Assembly: GCF_024703995.1 (NCBI RefSeq) | Contig: NZ_JAMXQV010000009.1 | Span: forward strand, 294,599 to 358,598 | DNA length: 64,000 nt | From: Amycolatopsis iheyensis | Lineage (GTDB): Bacteria > Actinomycetota > Actinomycetes > Mycobacteriales > Pseudonocardiaceae | Reading direction: 5' to 3' | In this document: positions 7,892 to 15,583 of the stretch, one piece after another | Layout of the letters: the number at the start of each line of letters is the position of its first letter | Numbering within the stretch: the first letter of the stretch is position 1 | Made by a program: the position numbers and the translations under genes | Notes under the pieces: model-generated | Told to the model about the DNA's origin: nothing | Database searches by the model: none | What the model saw: the letters and a program-made list of their open reading frames with translations, nothing else

Positions 7892-9016
7892 ATGTCTTCC
7901 AGTACCCGCTGGGCGCTCAACCACATGCCGTTGACCGCTGCCGCCGTCGAGGAGCTCGCACCCGTGCTGACCGGGCGGCGGCTGGCGATGTGCCTGCACG
8001 TCGAGCCGAAGACCGCGGCGCTGGTCACGCTGCTGGCCGGCGCCGGTGTCGAGGTCACGTTGACCGGCTCGCCCGGCACCACCCACGACGACGTCGCTTC
8101 CGCGCTCCGGGACCTCGGGGTGGCGGTGCACACCCGCCGGGCCGACGACGAAGCCGACCACGCGCGCAACGTCGCCGCGGTGCTCGAATGCGAACCGGAC
8201 CTCACGCTCGACAACGGCGCCGACCTCACGCTGTCGCTGCTGCGATCCGGCACGCCCGCGGGCTACCTCGGCGGCACTGAGGAAACCACCACGGGTGGCT
8301 TGCGGCTGCGGGAGGCGCCGGTGCGCCACCCGGTCGTCGTGATCAACGACTCGCGGCTGAAGCTGCTGGTGGAAAACGAATTCGGTGTGGGGCAAAGCGT
8401 CGTGCAGGGGTTCCTCAACGCCACCAACCTGATGGTGCCGGGGATGCGTGCGGCGGTGCTCGGCTACGGGCCGTGCGGAAAGGGTGTCGCGGACACGCTT
8501 TCCCGTCTCGGCGCCCGGGTTTCGGTGTGCGACACCGATCCGATGCGTGCGCTGCAGGCCATTTTGGACGGTCACCGCGTCGGCTCGTCGGTCGAGGTCC
8601 TTTCCGATGCCCAGGCGGTCTTCACCGCGACCGGCGCGCCCGGTGTCGTCGGCGCGGCGGAGCTGGCGGCCCTGCCCGACGGCGCGCTGCTCGCCGGCGT
8701 CGGGCACTTCGCCTGGGAGATCGACGCGGCCGCGCTGGCGGCGGCGACGGTCCGCACGGCCGACTACGGCGAGCCGGGCCGCCGGGTGGGGCACGTGCTG
8801 GCCGACGGCCGCGAGATCGTCGTGCTCGACCGGGGCCGGATGCTGAACCTGACCGCCGCCAACGGCAACTCGATCCAGGCCATGGACCTCGGGCTCACCC
8901 TGCAGGTCCGCAGCCTGGCGGCGGTGGCGGCGGGCGGGCTGGCCGCCGGGGTCCAGCCGGTGCCGTCGCCGGTGGAGCGGCGGATCGCCACCGATCTGGT
9001 GGCCGCGCTGGCTTGA
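7892..9016 (+). CDS. S-adenosylhomocysteine hydrolase-like NAD-binding protein
   Basis: The protein has 374 residues, about 100 fewer than true SahH. It keeps the family framework: RLAMCLHVEPKTAALVTLL, DLTLDNGADLTLSLL, VINDSRLKLLVENEFGVGQS, the Rossmann motif GYGPCGKGVADTLSRLGARV, and LNLTAANGNSIQAMDLGLTL near the C-terminus. True SahH has GYGDVGKG and a GHPSFVM C-terminal segment, so this is a divergent paralogue whose substrate may not be S-adenosylhomocysteine. It is preceded by a leader peptide and stem-loop and followed within 63 bp by an F420-type oxidoreductase that has its own MerR-type promoter. Confidence 0.75.
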   Translation: MSSSTRWALNHMPLTAAAVEELAPVLTGRRLAMCLHVEPKTAALVTLLAGAGVEVTLTGSPGTTHDDVASALRDLGVAVHTRRADDEADHARNVAAVLECEPDLTLDNGADLTLSLLRSGTPAGYLGGTEETTTGGLRLREAPVRHPVVVINDSRLKLLVENEFGVGQSVVQGFLNATNLMVPGMRAAVLGYGPCGKGVADTLSRLGARVSVCDTDPMRALQAILDGHRVGSSVEVLSDAQAVFTATGAPGVVGAAELAALPDGALLAGVGHFAWEIDAAALAAATVRTADYGEPGRRVGHVLADGREIVVLDRGRMLNLTAANGNSIQAMDLGLTLQVRSLAAVAAGGLAAGVQPVPSPVERRIATDLVAALA

Positions 9017-9043
9017 CCTGGAGCGCGCTCCAAGTCCTACCGT
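9013..9043 (+). promoter_or_regulatory. MerR-type promoter with 19-bp spacer and 14-bp palindrome
   Basis: TTGACC (9013-9018) and TACCGT (9038-9043) are 19 bp apart, the over-long spacer typical of MerR-family promoters. The perfect palindrome TGGAGCGCGCTCCA (9019-9032) fills that spacer. The -35 box overlaps the stop codon of the SahH-like gene. No MerR gene is in the window. Confidence 0.75.
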
Positions 9044-9078
9044 GAGGGGCACGCGACCACACGTCAGGAGAACGCTTC

Positions 9079-9954
9079 ATGGAGCTCGGTTTCCACCTCC
9101 CCATCTTCGACATCGACGGCGGGCCCACCGCCATCGCCGGCGAGCTCGCCCGGGTGGGCGCCGCCGCGGAGGAGGCCGGGGCGACCTGGCTGTCCTTCAT
9201 GGACCACTACTTCCAGATCGAGCCGACGGGCCTGCCCGCCGAGTCGAACATGCTGGAGGGCTACACCACCCTCGGCTTCCTCGCCGCGCACACGTCCCGG
9301 ATCGAGCTCGGCCTGCTCGTCACCGGCGTGACCTACCGGCACCCCGGCCTGCTCGCGAAGATCGTCACCACCCTCGACGTCCTCTCGGGCGGCCGGGCCG
9401 TGCTGGGCGCCGGGGCCGCCTGGTTCGAGCGCGAGCACCGGGGAATGGGCGTGCCGTTCCCGCCGATCGCCGAGCGGTTCGAGCGGCTGGAGGAGACGCT
9501 GCGCATCTGCGGGCAGATGTGGGACCCGCGGAACAACGGCCCGTTCGAGGGCAAGCACTACCAGCTGGCCGAGACGCTGTGCTCGCCGCAGCCGATCAAC
9601 CGGCCGAAGGTGCTCATCGGCGGCGGGGGAGAGCGTAAGACGTTGCGGCTCGTCGCGCAGTACGGCGACGCGTGCAACCTGTTCGCCTCCTCGCCGTCGG
9701 ATGTGGAGCACAAGCTGGACGTGCTGCGCCGCCACTGCGACGAGGTCGGCCGCGACTACGACGAGATCCGCAAGACGATCCTGGCCAACAACCCGCGGCC
9801 GACGCCGGAGACCCGCGACGAGTTCGTCCGGGCGATGGCGGACTACGCGAAGCTCGGCGTGCGCACGGTGATCGTCACGCCGACGACGGGCTCGCCGGCC
9901 GCGTGGATCGAGGGTCTGGCCCCGGCTGTGCCGCAGCTGGCCGAACTGGGCTGA
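9079..9954 (+). CDS. LLM-class (F420-dependent) oxidoreductase
   Basis: This 291-residue luciferase-like monooxygenase-fold protein has the actinobacterial F420 subgroup pattern: MELGFHLPIFDIDGGP, WLSFMDHYFQIE, LGLLVTGVTYRHPGLLAKIV, LDVLSGGRAVLGAGAAWFE and EHRGMGVPFPPIAERFERLEE. It should use reduced F420 or FMN to act on a small electrophile. It is the only gene directly under the MerR-type promoter at 9013, so it is probably induced by a compound sensed by an unlinked MerR regulator. The start codon follows the AGGAG at 9066-9070. Confidence 0.82.
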   Translation: MELGFHLPIFDIDGGPTAIAGELARVGAAAEEAGATWLSFMDHYFQIEPTGLPAESNMLEGYTTLGFLAAHTSRIELGLLVTGVTYRHPGLLAKIVTTLDVLSGGRAVLGAGAAWFEREHRGMGVPFPPIAERFERLEETLRICGQMWDPRNNGPFEGKHYQLAETLCSPQPINRPKVLIGGGGERKTLRLVAQYGDACNLFASSPSDVEHKLDVLRRHCDEVGRDYDEIRKTILANNPRPTPETRDEFVRAMADYAKLGVRTVIVTPTTGSPAAWIEGLAPAVPQLAELG

Positions 9955-10071
9955 CCAGCGGGTCGATGCCCGATCGTGCGTCCACAGTGGACGTCCGGCG
10001 GAATCCCGGTGAACCGTTCACGGCGGCGCTGCGTGTGCCTGGGTGAGGTGGCGACCCGAGAGGAGGGGCTG

Positions 10072-11313
10072 ATGCCCCACGGACGCAGTACCGGACGACA
10101 CCGCAAACAGGCCACGATCGGGCTGGCGGCGCTGCTGGGAGTCGCGGGGGCGACGGCTACGGCGATCGCCCTCAGCAGCCCGGCGAGCAACGCGGCGACG
10201 GAGAGCTGCGGCGGCCTGGACACGGCGTTGCGGAACAACCTGACGTTCATCGCGGGCCAGCAGGCGGCCCCGGACGCCCAGTCGGCGGCCCGGATCGCGA
10301 ACCGCCAGGCGGTGGTGAACCAGATCGAGCAACGCCGGGCGGCCGCAGGCTGCGGCGGAGCAGTGGCGGCGAACGACGTGGCGGCCCAGTGCGCGGCGGT
10401 CGCCGAGCAGGCCGCGGCCGCCTCGCAGGGTGACGAGAACGGCATGGCCGACGGGAACGGCAAGGCCAAGAACGGCAAGCAGGCCGCCGAAAACGGCATG
10501 GCCGCTCAGAACGACATGGCCGAGCAGGGCGCGGCGGGCGGCAAGGCGAAGCAGAAGGCGGCCGCGAAGAACGACGCGAACGCCAAGGCGGACCAGCAAG
10601 ACGCGGCCGCCCAGGACGACGCGGCCGCCCAGGCGTGCGGCGTGGTCGAGCAGTGCGTGGCCCAGGCCGCCGGCGCTGCCGACGCCAACGGCATGGCCGC
10701 CGACAACGGCAAGGCCGCCGAGGAAAACGGCGCGGCCAAGCAGAACGGCATGGCCGAACAGAACGGCATGGCCAACGAGAACGGTATGGCCAACCAGAAC
10801 GGCGCGGCCGATCAGAACGGCATGGCCAACGAGAACAGCATGGCCAACGGCAACGGTAATGCCGAACAGAACGGCATGGCCGGCCAGAACGGCGCGGCCG
10901 ATCAGAACGGCGCGGCCGACCAAAATGGCATGGCGAACCAGAACGGTATGGCCAACGGCAACGGCATGGCCGACCAGAACGGCATGGCAGCCCAGAACGA
11001 CGCCGCGGCGCAAAACGAAGCCGCGGCTCAGAACGAAGTCAACGCCCAAGACTGCGCCGCGATCCTCGACTGCGTGACCCAGGCGACCGCCGCCTCGGCC
11101 GCGGACCAGCAGGGCATGGCCGCCGACCAGAACGGCAACGGCCAGCAGAAAGCCAAGGGCAAGAACAAGAAGAACGCGGAGCAGCAGGCGGCCGCGGCCG
11201 CGGTGGCCGAGAAGTGCGTGGCCGACCAGGCCGCGGCGGCGAGTAGCACCGCAACGGCAACCGACGGCAACACCGCGACCGAGAGCACCGAAACCGCGAC
11301 CGCGGGCAAGTGA
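10072..11313 (+). CDS. Secreted Ala/Asn/Gln/Gly-rich repeat protein
   Basis: The protein has 413 residues. A long basic leader (MPHGRSTGRHRKQ) precedes a hydrophobic signal segment ending SPASNA-A near residue 43. The mature part has an N-terminal Cys-bounded helix-like block (SCGGLDTALRNNLTF to AAGCGG), then Ala-rich segments with paired Cys (ACGVVEQC, DCAAILDC, lone KCVAD), and in between 17 tandem hexapeptides of the form [QEG]-N-G-[MA]-A-[NDE] (residues ~224-325). Eight Cys in total allow four disulfides. I recognise no family and it has no LPXTG anchor. The start at ATG 10072 follows AGGAGGGG; upstream in-frame codons lack a ribosome site. A role at the cell surface is inference from export and repetitiveness only. 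Confidence 0.7.
   Translation: MPHGRSTGRHRKQATIGLAALLGVAGATATAIALSSPASNAATESCGGLDTALRNNLTFIAGQQAAPDAQSAARIANRQAVVNQIEQRRAAAGCGGAVAANDVAAQCAAVAEQAAAASQGDENGMADGNGKAKNGKQAAENGMAAQNDMAEQGAAGGKAKQKAAAKNDANAKADQQDAAAQDDAAAQACGVVEQCVAQAAGAADANGMAADNGKAAEENGAAKQNGMAEQNGMANENGMANQNGAADQNGMANENSMANGNGNAEQNGMAGQNGAADQNGAADQNGMANQNGMANGNGMADQNGMAAQNDAAAQNEAAAQNEVNAQDCAAILDCVTQATAASAADQQGMAADQNGNGQQKAKGKNKKNAEQQAAAAAVAEKCVADQAAAASSTATATDGNTATESTETATAGK
10741..11046 (+). repeat. 17 tandem 18-bp coding repeats
   Basis: The unit CAGAACGGCATGGCCNAN recurs every 18 bp, encoding hexads such as QNGMAE, QNGMAN, ENGMAN, QNGAAD and GNGMAD, and fading into QNDAAA, QNEAAA and QNEVNA. The unit number is likely to vary between strains. 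Confidence 0.9.
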
Positions 11314-11318
11314 GACCA

Positions 11319-11357
11319 GGAGGGTGTGCACCGGTGGCGGGCCGGTGCACACCCTCC
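11319..11357 (+). terminator. Perfect 16-bp hairpin terminator
   Basis: GGAGGGTGTGCACCGG (11319-11334) and CCGGTGCACACCCTCC (11342-11357) are exact complements with a 7-nt loop, starting 5 bp after the repeat-protein stop codon. There is no T tract. Confidence 0.85.
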
Positions 11358-11391
11358 GTCAGCTGCCGCCGGTGCCTGCCACACTGACCGG

Positions 11392-12249
11392 GTGGAGTTC
11401 GACCCCGAGCGGAAGCTCACCCGCTGCCCCGGCCCGGACCCGCGGCCCCACGCCCCGGTCCGGGTCGACGTGCCGCCCGGGTCCGTCGACACCCACGCCC
11501 ACGTCGTCGGCGCGACCGGGTTCGTCGACCACCGCAGCTTCACCCCGCCACCGGCCTCCGCCGCCGACTACCTCGCCATGCTCGCCGCCACCGGGCTGAC
11601 CTACGGCGTCCTCGTGCAGGTCAGCGTGCACGGCACCGACAACACCCTCCTCCTCGACACCCTCCGCGCCCACCCCGGGCAGCTCAAGGGCGTCGCCGTC
11701 GTGGACCCGGGCATTTCCGACACCGCCCTCGCCGAACTCCACGACGCCGGCGTCACCGGGCTCCGCGTCAACACCCTCACGCGGGGCGGTGTCGGTTTCG
11801 ATGCCCTCGAAACGCTCGAAGCGATCTGCCTCGAACACGGCTGGCACCTGCAGTTCTTCACCGACGCGGCCACGCTCGACCCGGTCCGGCTGGCGAAGCT
11901 GCGCGTCCCGTACGTCCTCGACCACCTCGGCGCCCCCGACCTCGCGAAGGACAACCGTCGCGTCCGAGGCCTGGTCTCCGACGGCGCCTGGGTCAAGCTC
12001 TCCGGCGCGAACCGGCTGGCCGAGCCGCCGTACGCCGAGACCGTGGAGTTCGCGCGCGAACTCGTCTCCGCCGCGCCGGACCGGTGCGTTTACGGCTCCG
12101 ACTGGCCGCACGTCGGCTTCTGGGGTCCGATGCCCAACGACGGCGACCTCGTCGACCTCCTCGCCGACTGGGTGCCCGACCCCGCCACCCGCGCGGCCGT
12201 CCTCGGCGCGAACGCCCGCCGGCTCTACGGCTTCCCGGAACCGGCGTGA
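11392..12249 (+). CDS. Amidohydrolase-2 family metal-dependent hydrolase
   Basis: The protein has 285 residues. VDTHAHVVG near the N-terminus supplies the HxH metal ligands, VLDHLGAPD provides the strand-6 His, and YGSDWPHVGFWG the catalytic Asp. That is the pattern of the 2-pyrone-4,6-dicarboxylate-lactonase-like branch of PF04909. The enzyme would hydrolyse a lactone or decarboxylate an aromatic acid; the substrate is not evident. I start it at GTG 11392 (VEFDPERKLTRC) because an upstream in-frame ATG at 11326 lies inside the terminator hairpin. It is a monocistron, 105 bp before the alarmone synthetase gene. Confidence 0.75.
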   Translation: MEFDPERKLTRCPGPDPRPHAPVRVDVPPGSVDTHAHVVGATGFVDHRSFTPPPASAADYLAMLAATGLTYGVLVQVSVHGTDNTLLLDTLRAHPGQLKGVAVVDPGISDTALAELHDAGVTGLRVNTLTRGGVGFDALETLEAICLEHGWHLQFFTDAATLDPVRLAKLRVPYVLDHLGAPDLAKDNRRVRGLVSDGAWVKLSGANRLAEPPYAETVEFARELVSAAPDRCVYGSDWPHVGFWGPMPNDGDLVDLLADWVPDPATRAAVLGANARRLYGFPEPA

Positions 12250-12354
12250 CCCGACCGGGTGACCGCCGGGAACTCCGGCCCGCCGCCGGCCGTTGACCGG
12301 GTAGCACACAGTAACCTGGTGCGCGGAAACGACCGACGACAGCACGAGGCTTCA

Positions 12355-13002
12355 GTGACCACCGACCCGGCGGCCGAGGACCTGCGGGAAGCGGCCGACG
12401 AGTTCGCCGTCGCCGGGCAGCTCCCGCGCTTCCTCCTGATGTACAAGTTCGCCATCGAAGAGCTGATGACGAAACTGCGGATCCTCAGCGAGGAGTTCGA
12501 CTTCGTCCACCAGCACGACCCAATCGAGCACATCACCAGCCGCGTCAAGCGGCCGGAGGCGATCAAGGAAAAGGTCCACCGGCGCGGCCTCGGCGAAGAC
12601 TGGATCTCCGTCGCGCACGTCCTCGACGACATCGCCGGCATCCGCGTGGTCTGCCCGTTCGTCGACGACGTCTACGAGGTGGCCCGCATGCTCACCGCGC
12701 AGGACGACGTCGAACTGTTGCGCACCAAGGACTACGTCGCCCAGCCGAAGCCCAACGGCTACCGCAGCCTGCACCTGATCGTGCGCATCCCGGTGTTCCT
12801 GTCGAACCGGGTCGAGAAGGTCAAGGTCGAGATCCAGCTGCGCACCATCGCGATGGACTTCTGGGCGGCGGTGGAGCACAAGCTGTCCTACAAGTACGCC
12901 GACAGCGTGCCGCCGGACTTCGCGGGCGAGCTCGCCGCGGCGGCCCGCACGGCCGCGGACCTCGACGCTCGGATGGCCGCCCTGCACGAACGGATCCGCT
13001 GA
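12355..13002 (+). CDS. Small alarmone synthetase (RelA/SpoT domain, RelQ/YjbM type)
   Basis: The protein has 215 residues and consists of a synthetase domain only, without HD hydrolase, TGS or ACT domains. Diagnostic motifs are IEHITSRVKRPEAIKEKVHR, DIAGIRVVCPFVDDVY, DYVAQPKPNGYRSLHLIVRI and VEIQLRTIAMDFWAAVEHKL. The family transfers pyrophosphate from ATP to GDP or GTP to make (p)ppGpp, independent of the ribosome. The start is GTG 12355 (VTTDPAAEDLRE), where homology begins; upstream codons to 12259 are proline/arginine-rich and not family-like. It ends next to a convergent TetR gene. Confidence 0.88.
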   Translation: MTTDPAAEDLREAADEFAVAGQLPRFLLMYKFAIEELMTKLRILSEEFDFVHQHDPIEHITSRVKRPEAIKEKVHRRGLGEDWISVAHVLDDIAGIRVVCPFVDDVYEVARMLTAQDDVELLRTKDYVAQPKPNGYRSLHLIVRIPVFLSNRVEKVKVEIQLRTIAMDFWAAVEHKLSYKYADSVPPDFAGELAAAARTAADLDARMAALHERIR

Positions 13003-13003
13003 G

Positions 13004-13645
13004 TCAGGGCGCCAGGGCGTCGAGCAGGATCCGCAGCCCGAACTCGAACTCCGTCTCGTGGTCGCACACGGCCAAGTACGGCGCCGCCGCGGCGACGGCC
13101 GGCAGCCCGGACGCCTCGAGCTCTTCGAGCCGCTCACGGCTGCCGTGGGAAAACGTCGGCGCCGCGCTGACTTCGCGCATCAGCGTGCCGATCAGGAACG
13201 CCAGCACCGCCCGCAGCCCGTGCACCGCCCGCTCCGGCGGGTAGCCCGCCGCGAGCAGCGGGCCGAGCACGGCTTCGACCGGCTCGAGCGCGGTCAGCGA
13301 CGCGAGCCGGCGGGTGAGCACGAGCGGCGCCGCGCGCGGGTGACCGAGCACCGCGCCCCGGAACCCGTGCGCGAGCGCGGACATCGTCGTCCGCAGGTCC
13401 GGCCCCGGCGTGGTGGCGGGGATCGCGGCGAGCAGCACCTCGGCGATCCCGTCCAGCAGCGCCTCCTTGCCGTCGACGTGGTTGTACAGGCTCATCGGGT
13501 CGACGCCGAGCCGGCGTGCGAGCTTGCGCATGCTGACCGCGTCGAGGCCTTCTTCGTCGACGAGCGCCAGGGCCTCGCGCAGGATCCGGTCCCGCGACAG
13601 GCCGGTGTCCGAGTCCTTGGGCGGGCGGCCGCGCCGGGTCGTCAC
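13004..13645 (-). CDS. TetR-family regulator (TetR_C-type)
   Basis: The protein has 213 residues. The HTH lies at residues ~17-60 (REALALVDEEGLDAVSMRKL, then ARRLGVDPMSLYNHVDGKEA), and the C-terminal domain resembles that of TetR itself. Its GTG start overlaps the P450 stop by four bases (GTGA), so regulator and P450 are one transcript. Twin CTAC(A/G)GTGTAG operators upstream of the P450 promoter are its probable target, giving a self-controlled unit that also covers the divergent SnoaL-like gene. Confidence 0.88.
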   Translation of the reverse strand: MTTRRGRPPKDSDTGLSRDRILREALALVDEEGLDAVSMRKLARRLGVDPMSLYNHVDGKEALLDGIAEVLLAAIPATTPGPDLRTTMSALAHGFRGAVLGHPRAAPLVLTRRLASLTALEPVEAVLGPLLAAGYPPERAVHGLRAVLAFLIGTLMREVSAAPTFSHGSRERLEELEASGLPAVAAAAPYLAVCDHETEFEFGLRILLDALAP

Positions 13646-14949
13646 GGGGCGAGCACCGCCGGCAGGCTTTCGTAGCCACGCAGGATGCGCGTCGCGCGGC
13701 GGCGGCCGCCGGGCAGCACCCGCAGGCCGGGGAACCGCTCGAAGATCGACCGCAGCCCGATCTCGCCCTCCATGCGGGCCAGCGACGCGCCGAGGCAGTG
13801 GTGCCGCCCGGCGCCGAAGGAGACGTGGTCGCGGGCGTCGTCCCGGGTGACGTCGAAGGCCGCCGGGTCGGCGAAGACCGCCGGGTCCCGGTTCGCGCCG
13901 GCCAGCACCGTGGTCACCAGCGCCCCGCGTCGCACCGGGACGCCGACGACCTCGGTGTCGCGCGTCGCGATGCGCCCGGTGAGCAGCACCGGCGGGTCGT
14001 GGCGCAGCACTTCCTCGACGGCGTTGCCCCACAGCCGCGGCCGTTCGCGCAGCACGGCCAGCTGCTCCGGGTGCGCGGCGAGCAGGGCGATCCCGCTGCC
14101 GAGCAGGTTGACGGTCGTTTCGAAACCGGCGGCCAGCACCAGGCCCGCGGTGGACTTCAGCTCGGTCTCGGTGAGCCCGACGCCGTCGTCGCGCGCCGCG
14201 ACGAGCTTGCTGAACAGGTCGTCGCCGGGGTGGCGGCGGAGGTGGTCGAGGTGCTCGCCGAGCCAGGCGTCGAACTCGCCCAGCGCGCTCTCGACGTCGC
14301 GGAACGTGCGCCACCCCAGCCCGAGGTCGAGGCTGGGCGCGGCGGCCGAGCCGAGGGAGAGGACCTTGCCGAGGTCGGCGGGCGGCACGCCGAGGATCTG
14401 GCTGATCACGGTGACCGGCAGCAGCCCGCAGTAGGACTCGACCAGGTCGAGCGGGCCGGGGCCGAGGCGGTCGAGCAGGTCGTCGGCGATTTCCTGGACG
14501 CGGCCGCGCAGCTGCTCGACGGCGCGCGCGGTGAACACGCCGGTGACCAGCTTGCGGTAGCGCGTGTGCTCGGGCGGGTTGACGGCCAGCAGCGACGGCG
14601 GGCGCACCGGGTGCAGGTGCTCGGCGGCCGACCACTCGACGAGCCGGCCCAGCGGCGAGCCGTCGGCGCCGACGATGCCGACGCGGAAGGCGTCGCTACC
14701 GAGCACCTCCCGCACCGCGGCGTGCGTGGTGGTCATCCAGCCGAAGCGGGTGCGGGCGAGCGGGCCGGCGGCGCGGATCTCCTCGAACAGCCCGGTGAGG
14801 TCACGCCCGTCCGCGGCGGCGACCACCATCCGCCCCTGGAGATCGCCGCGCCGGGCTTCGCGACGCAGGACGGTCCGGGGGAGCGCGTGGCCGAGGCTCC
14901 AGCGGACAACGGGTTTGGCGCGGGCCAGGGCGGCGTCGAGCACGGTCAC
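13642..14949 (-). CDS. Cytochrome P450
   Basis: The protein has 435 residues. The I-helix motif AGFETT (about residue 273), the K-helix EVLR in VEEVLRHDPPV, and the heme-ligand loop FGAGRHHCLGASLARME (about 379) are all intact, so it should be active. A ~40-residue N-terminal extension precedes the usual bacterial CYP start. It is a soluble class I-type P450 needing separate ferredoxin and reductase, neither of which is nearby. It is cotranscribed with the TetR gene and divergent from a SnoaL-like protein, hinting at a small oxidative tailoring or detoxifying module. The substrate is unknown. Confidence 0.92.
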   Translation of the reverse strand: MTVLDAALARAKPVVRWSLGHALPRTVLRREARRGDLQGRMVVAAADGRDLTGLFEEIRAAGPLARTRFGWMTTTHAAVREVLGSDAFRVGIVGADGSPLGRLVEWSAAEHLHPVRPPSLLAVNPPEHTRYRKLVTGVFTARAVEQLRGRVQEIADDLLDRLGPGPLDLVESYCGLLPVTVISQILGVPPADLGKVLSLGSAAAPSLDLGLGWRTFRDVESALGEFDAWLGEHLDHLRRHPGDDLFSKLVAARDDGVGLTETELKSTAGLVLAAGFETTVNLLGSGIALLAAHPEQLAVLRERPRLWGNAVEEVLRHDPPVLLTGRIATRDTEVVGVPVRRGALVTTVLAGANRDPAVFADPAAFDVTRDDARDHVSFGAGRHHCLGASLARMEGEIGLRSIFERFPGLRVLPGGRRRATRILRGYESLPAVLAP

Positions 14950-14971
14950 GGCATCCTCCGCGGTCGGTTCC

Positions 14972-15008
14972 CTACAGTGTAGGTTATCGTCGGATACCTA
15001 CGGTGTAG
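14972..15008. promoter_or_regulatory. Twin TetR operators between P450 and SnoaL-like genes
   Basis: CTACAGTGTAG (14972-14982, perfect palindrome) and CTACGGTGTAG (14998-15008, one mismatch) are spaced 26 bp centre to centre inside the 73-bp divergent region, matching two repressor dimers. Confidence 0.7.
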
Positions 15009-15022
15009 CTGCAAGGAGCGCG

Positions 15023-15583
15023 ATGAGCGAGTTCGACATCCCCGCCCCGGAGGTCCTGGCCGCGCGGCAGCGGCTGGTGCTCGACCACTTCCGGGACGAG
15101 GTCGCCCAGGACTGGGACGCGACGCTGTCGACGTTCCCGCACCCGCACTACGAAGTGATCGCGACGATGACGGTCCACGACGGCGGCGCCGCGGTGCGCG
15201 GCTACTACCACGACACGCGCGTGGCGTTCCCCGACCAGCACCACGAGCTGATCGCGCTGCGGCACAGCGCCGACGCCGTCGTCGTCGAGTTCTGGCTGCT
15301 GGGCACGCACCTCGGCCCGTTCGGCGCGATCCCCGCCACCGGGTCCCGCTTCCGCGTCCGGATGACCGCGTACTTCGTGTTCGACGCCGAGGAGAAGCTC
15401 GTCTGCGAGCGCATCTACTTCGACACGCTCTCGATGCTCAAGCAGCTGATCGGCGGGGTGGACAAGAAGAACCCGAAGAACTGGCCGCTGCTGCTGCGGG
15501 TGGCGCGGGGGTTCCTGGCGATGTCGGGTGCGGAGCCGGACCGTCGGCTGACGGCGACGACGGAACCGGTGCTGCAGGTCTGA
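15023..15583 (+). CDS. SnoaL-like (NTF2-fold) protein
   Basis: The protein has 186 residues. The order of helix and strands, with HDGGAAVRGYYHDTRVAFPD, LGTHLGPFGAIPATGSRFRV and RMTAYFVFDAEEKLVCERIY followed by FD, is that of the SnoaL-like polyketide-cyclase/ester-hydrolase group. Most members are small-molecule isomerases or cyclases and many are uncharacterised. The start ATG at 15023 follows AAGGAG. Its promoter shares both TetR operators with the P450 gene. The last 146 bp are antisense to the end of the transporter gene at 15438-16412. Confidence 0.72.
   Translation: MSEFDIPAPEVLAARQRLVLDHFRDEVAQDWDATLSTFPHPHYEVIATMTVHDGGAAVRGYYHDTRVAFPDQHHELIALRHSADAVVVEFWLLGTHLGPFGAIPATGSRFRVRMTAYFVFDAEEKLVCERIYFDTLSMLKQLIGGVDKKNPKNWPLLLRVARGFLAMSGAEPDRRLTATTEPVLQV

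Noticed and set aside
10741..11046. Possible CRISPR-like or satellite array
   Set aside because: The 18-bp units are contiguous, in frame and without unique spacers, so this is a coding tandem repeat.
10018..11352. 444-codon open frame antisense to the repeat protein
   Set aside because: Its His/Val/Leu repeats are the complement of the hexapeptide repeats; the plus frame has the signal peptide, ribosome site and terminator.
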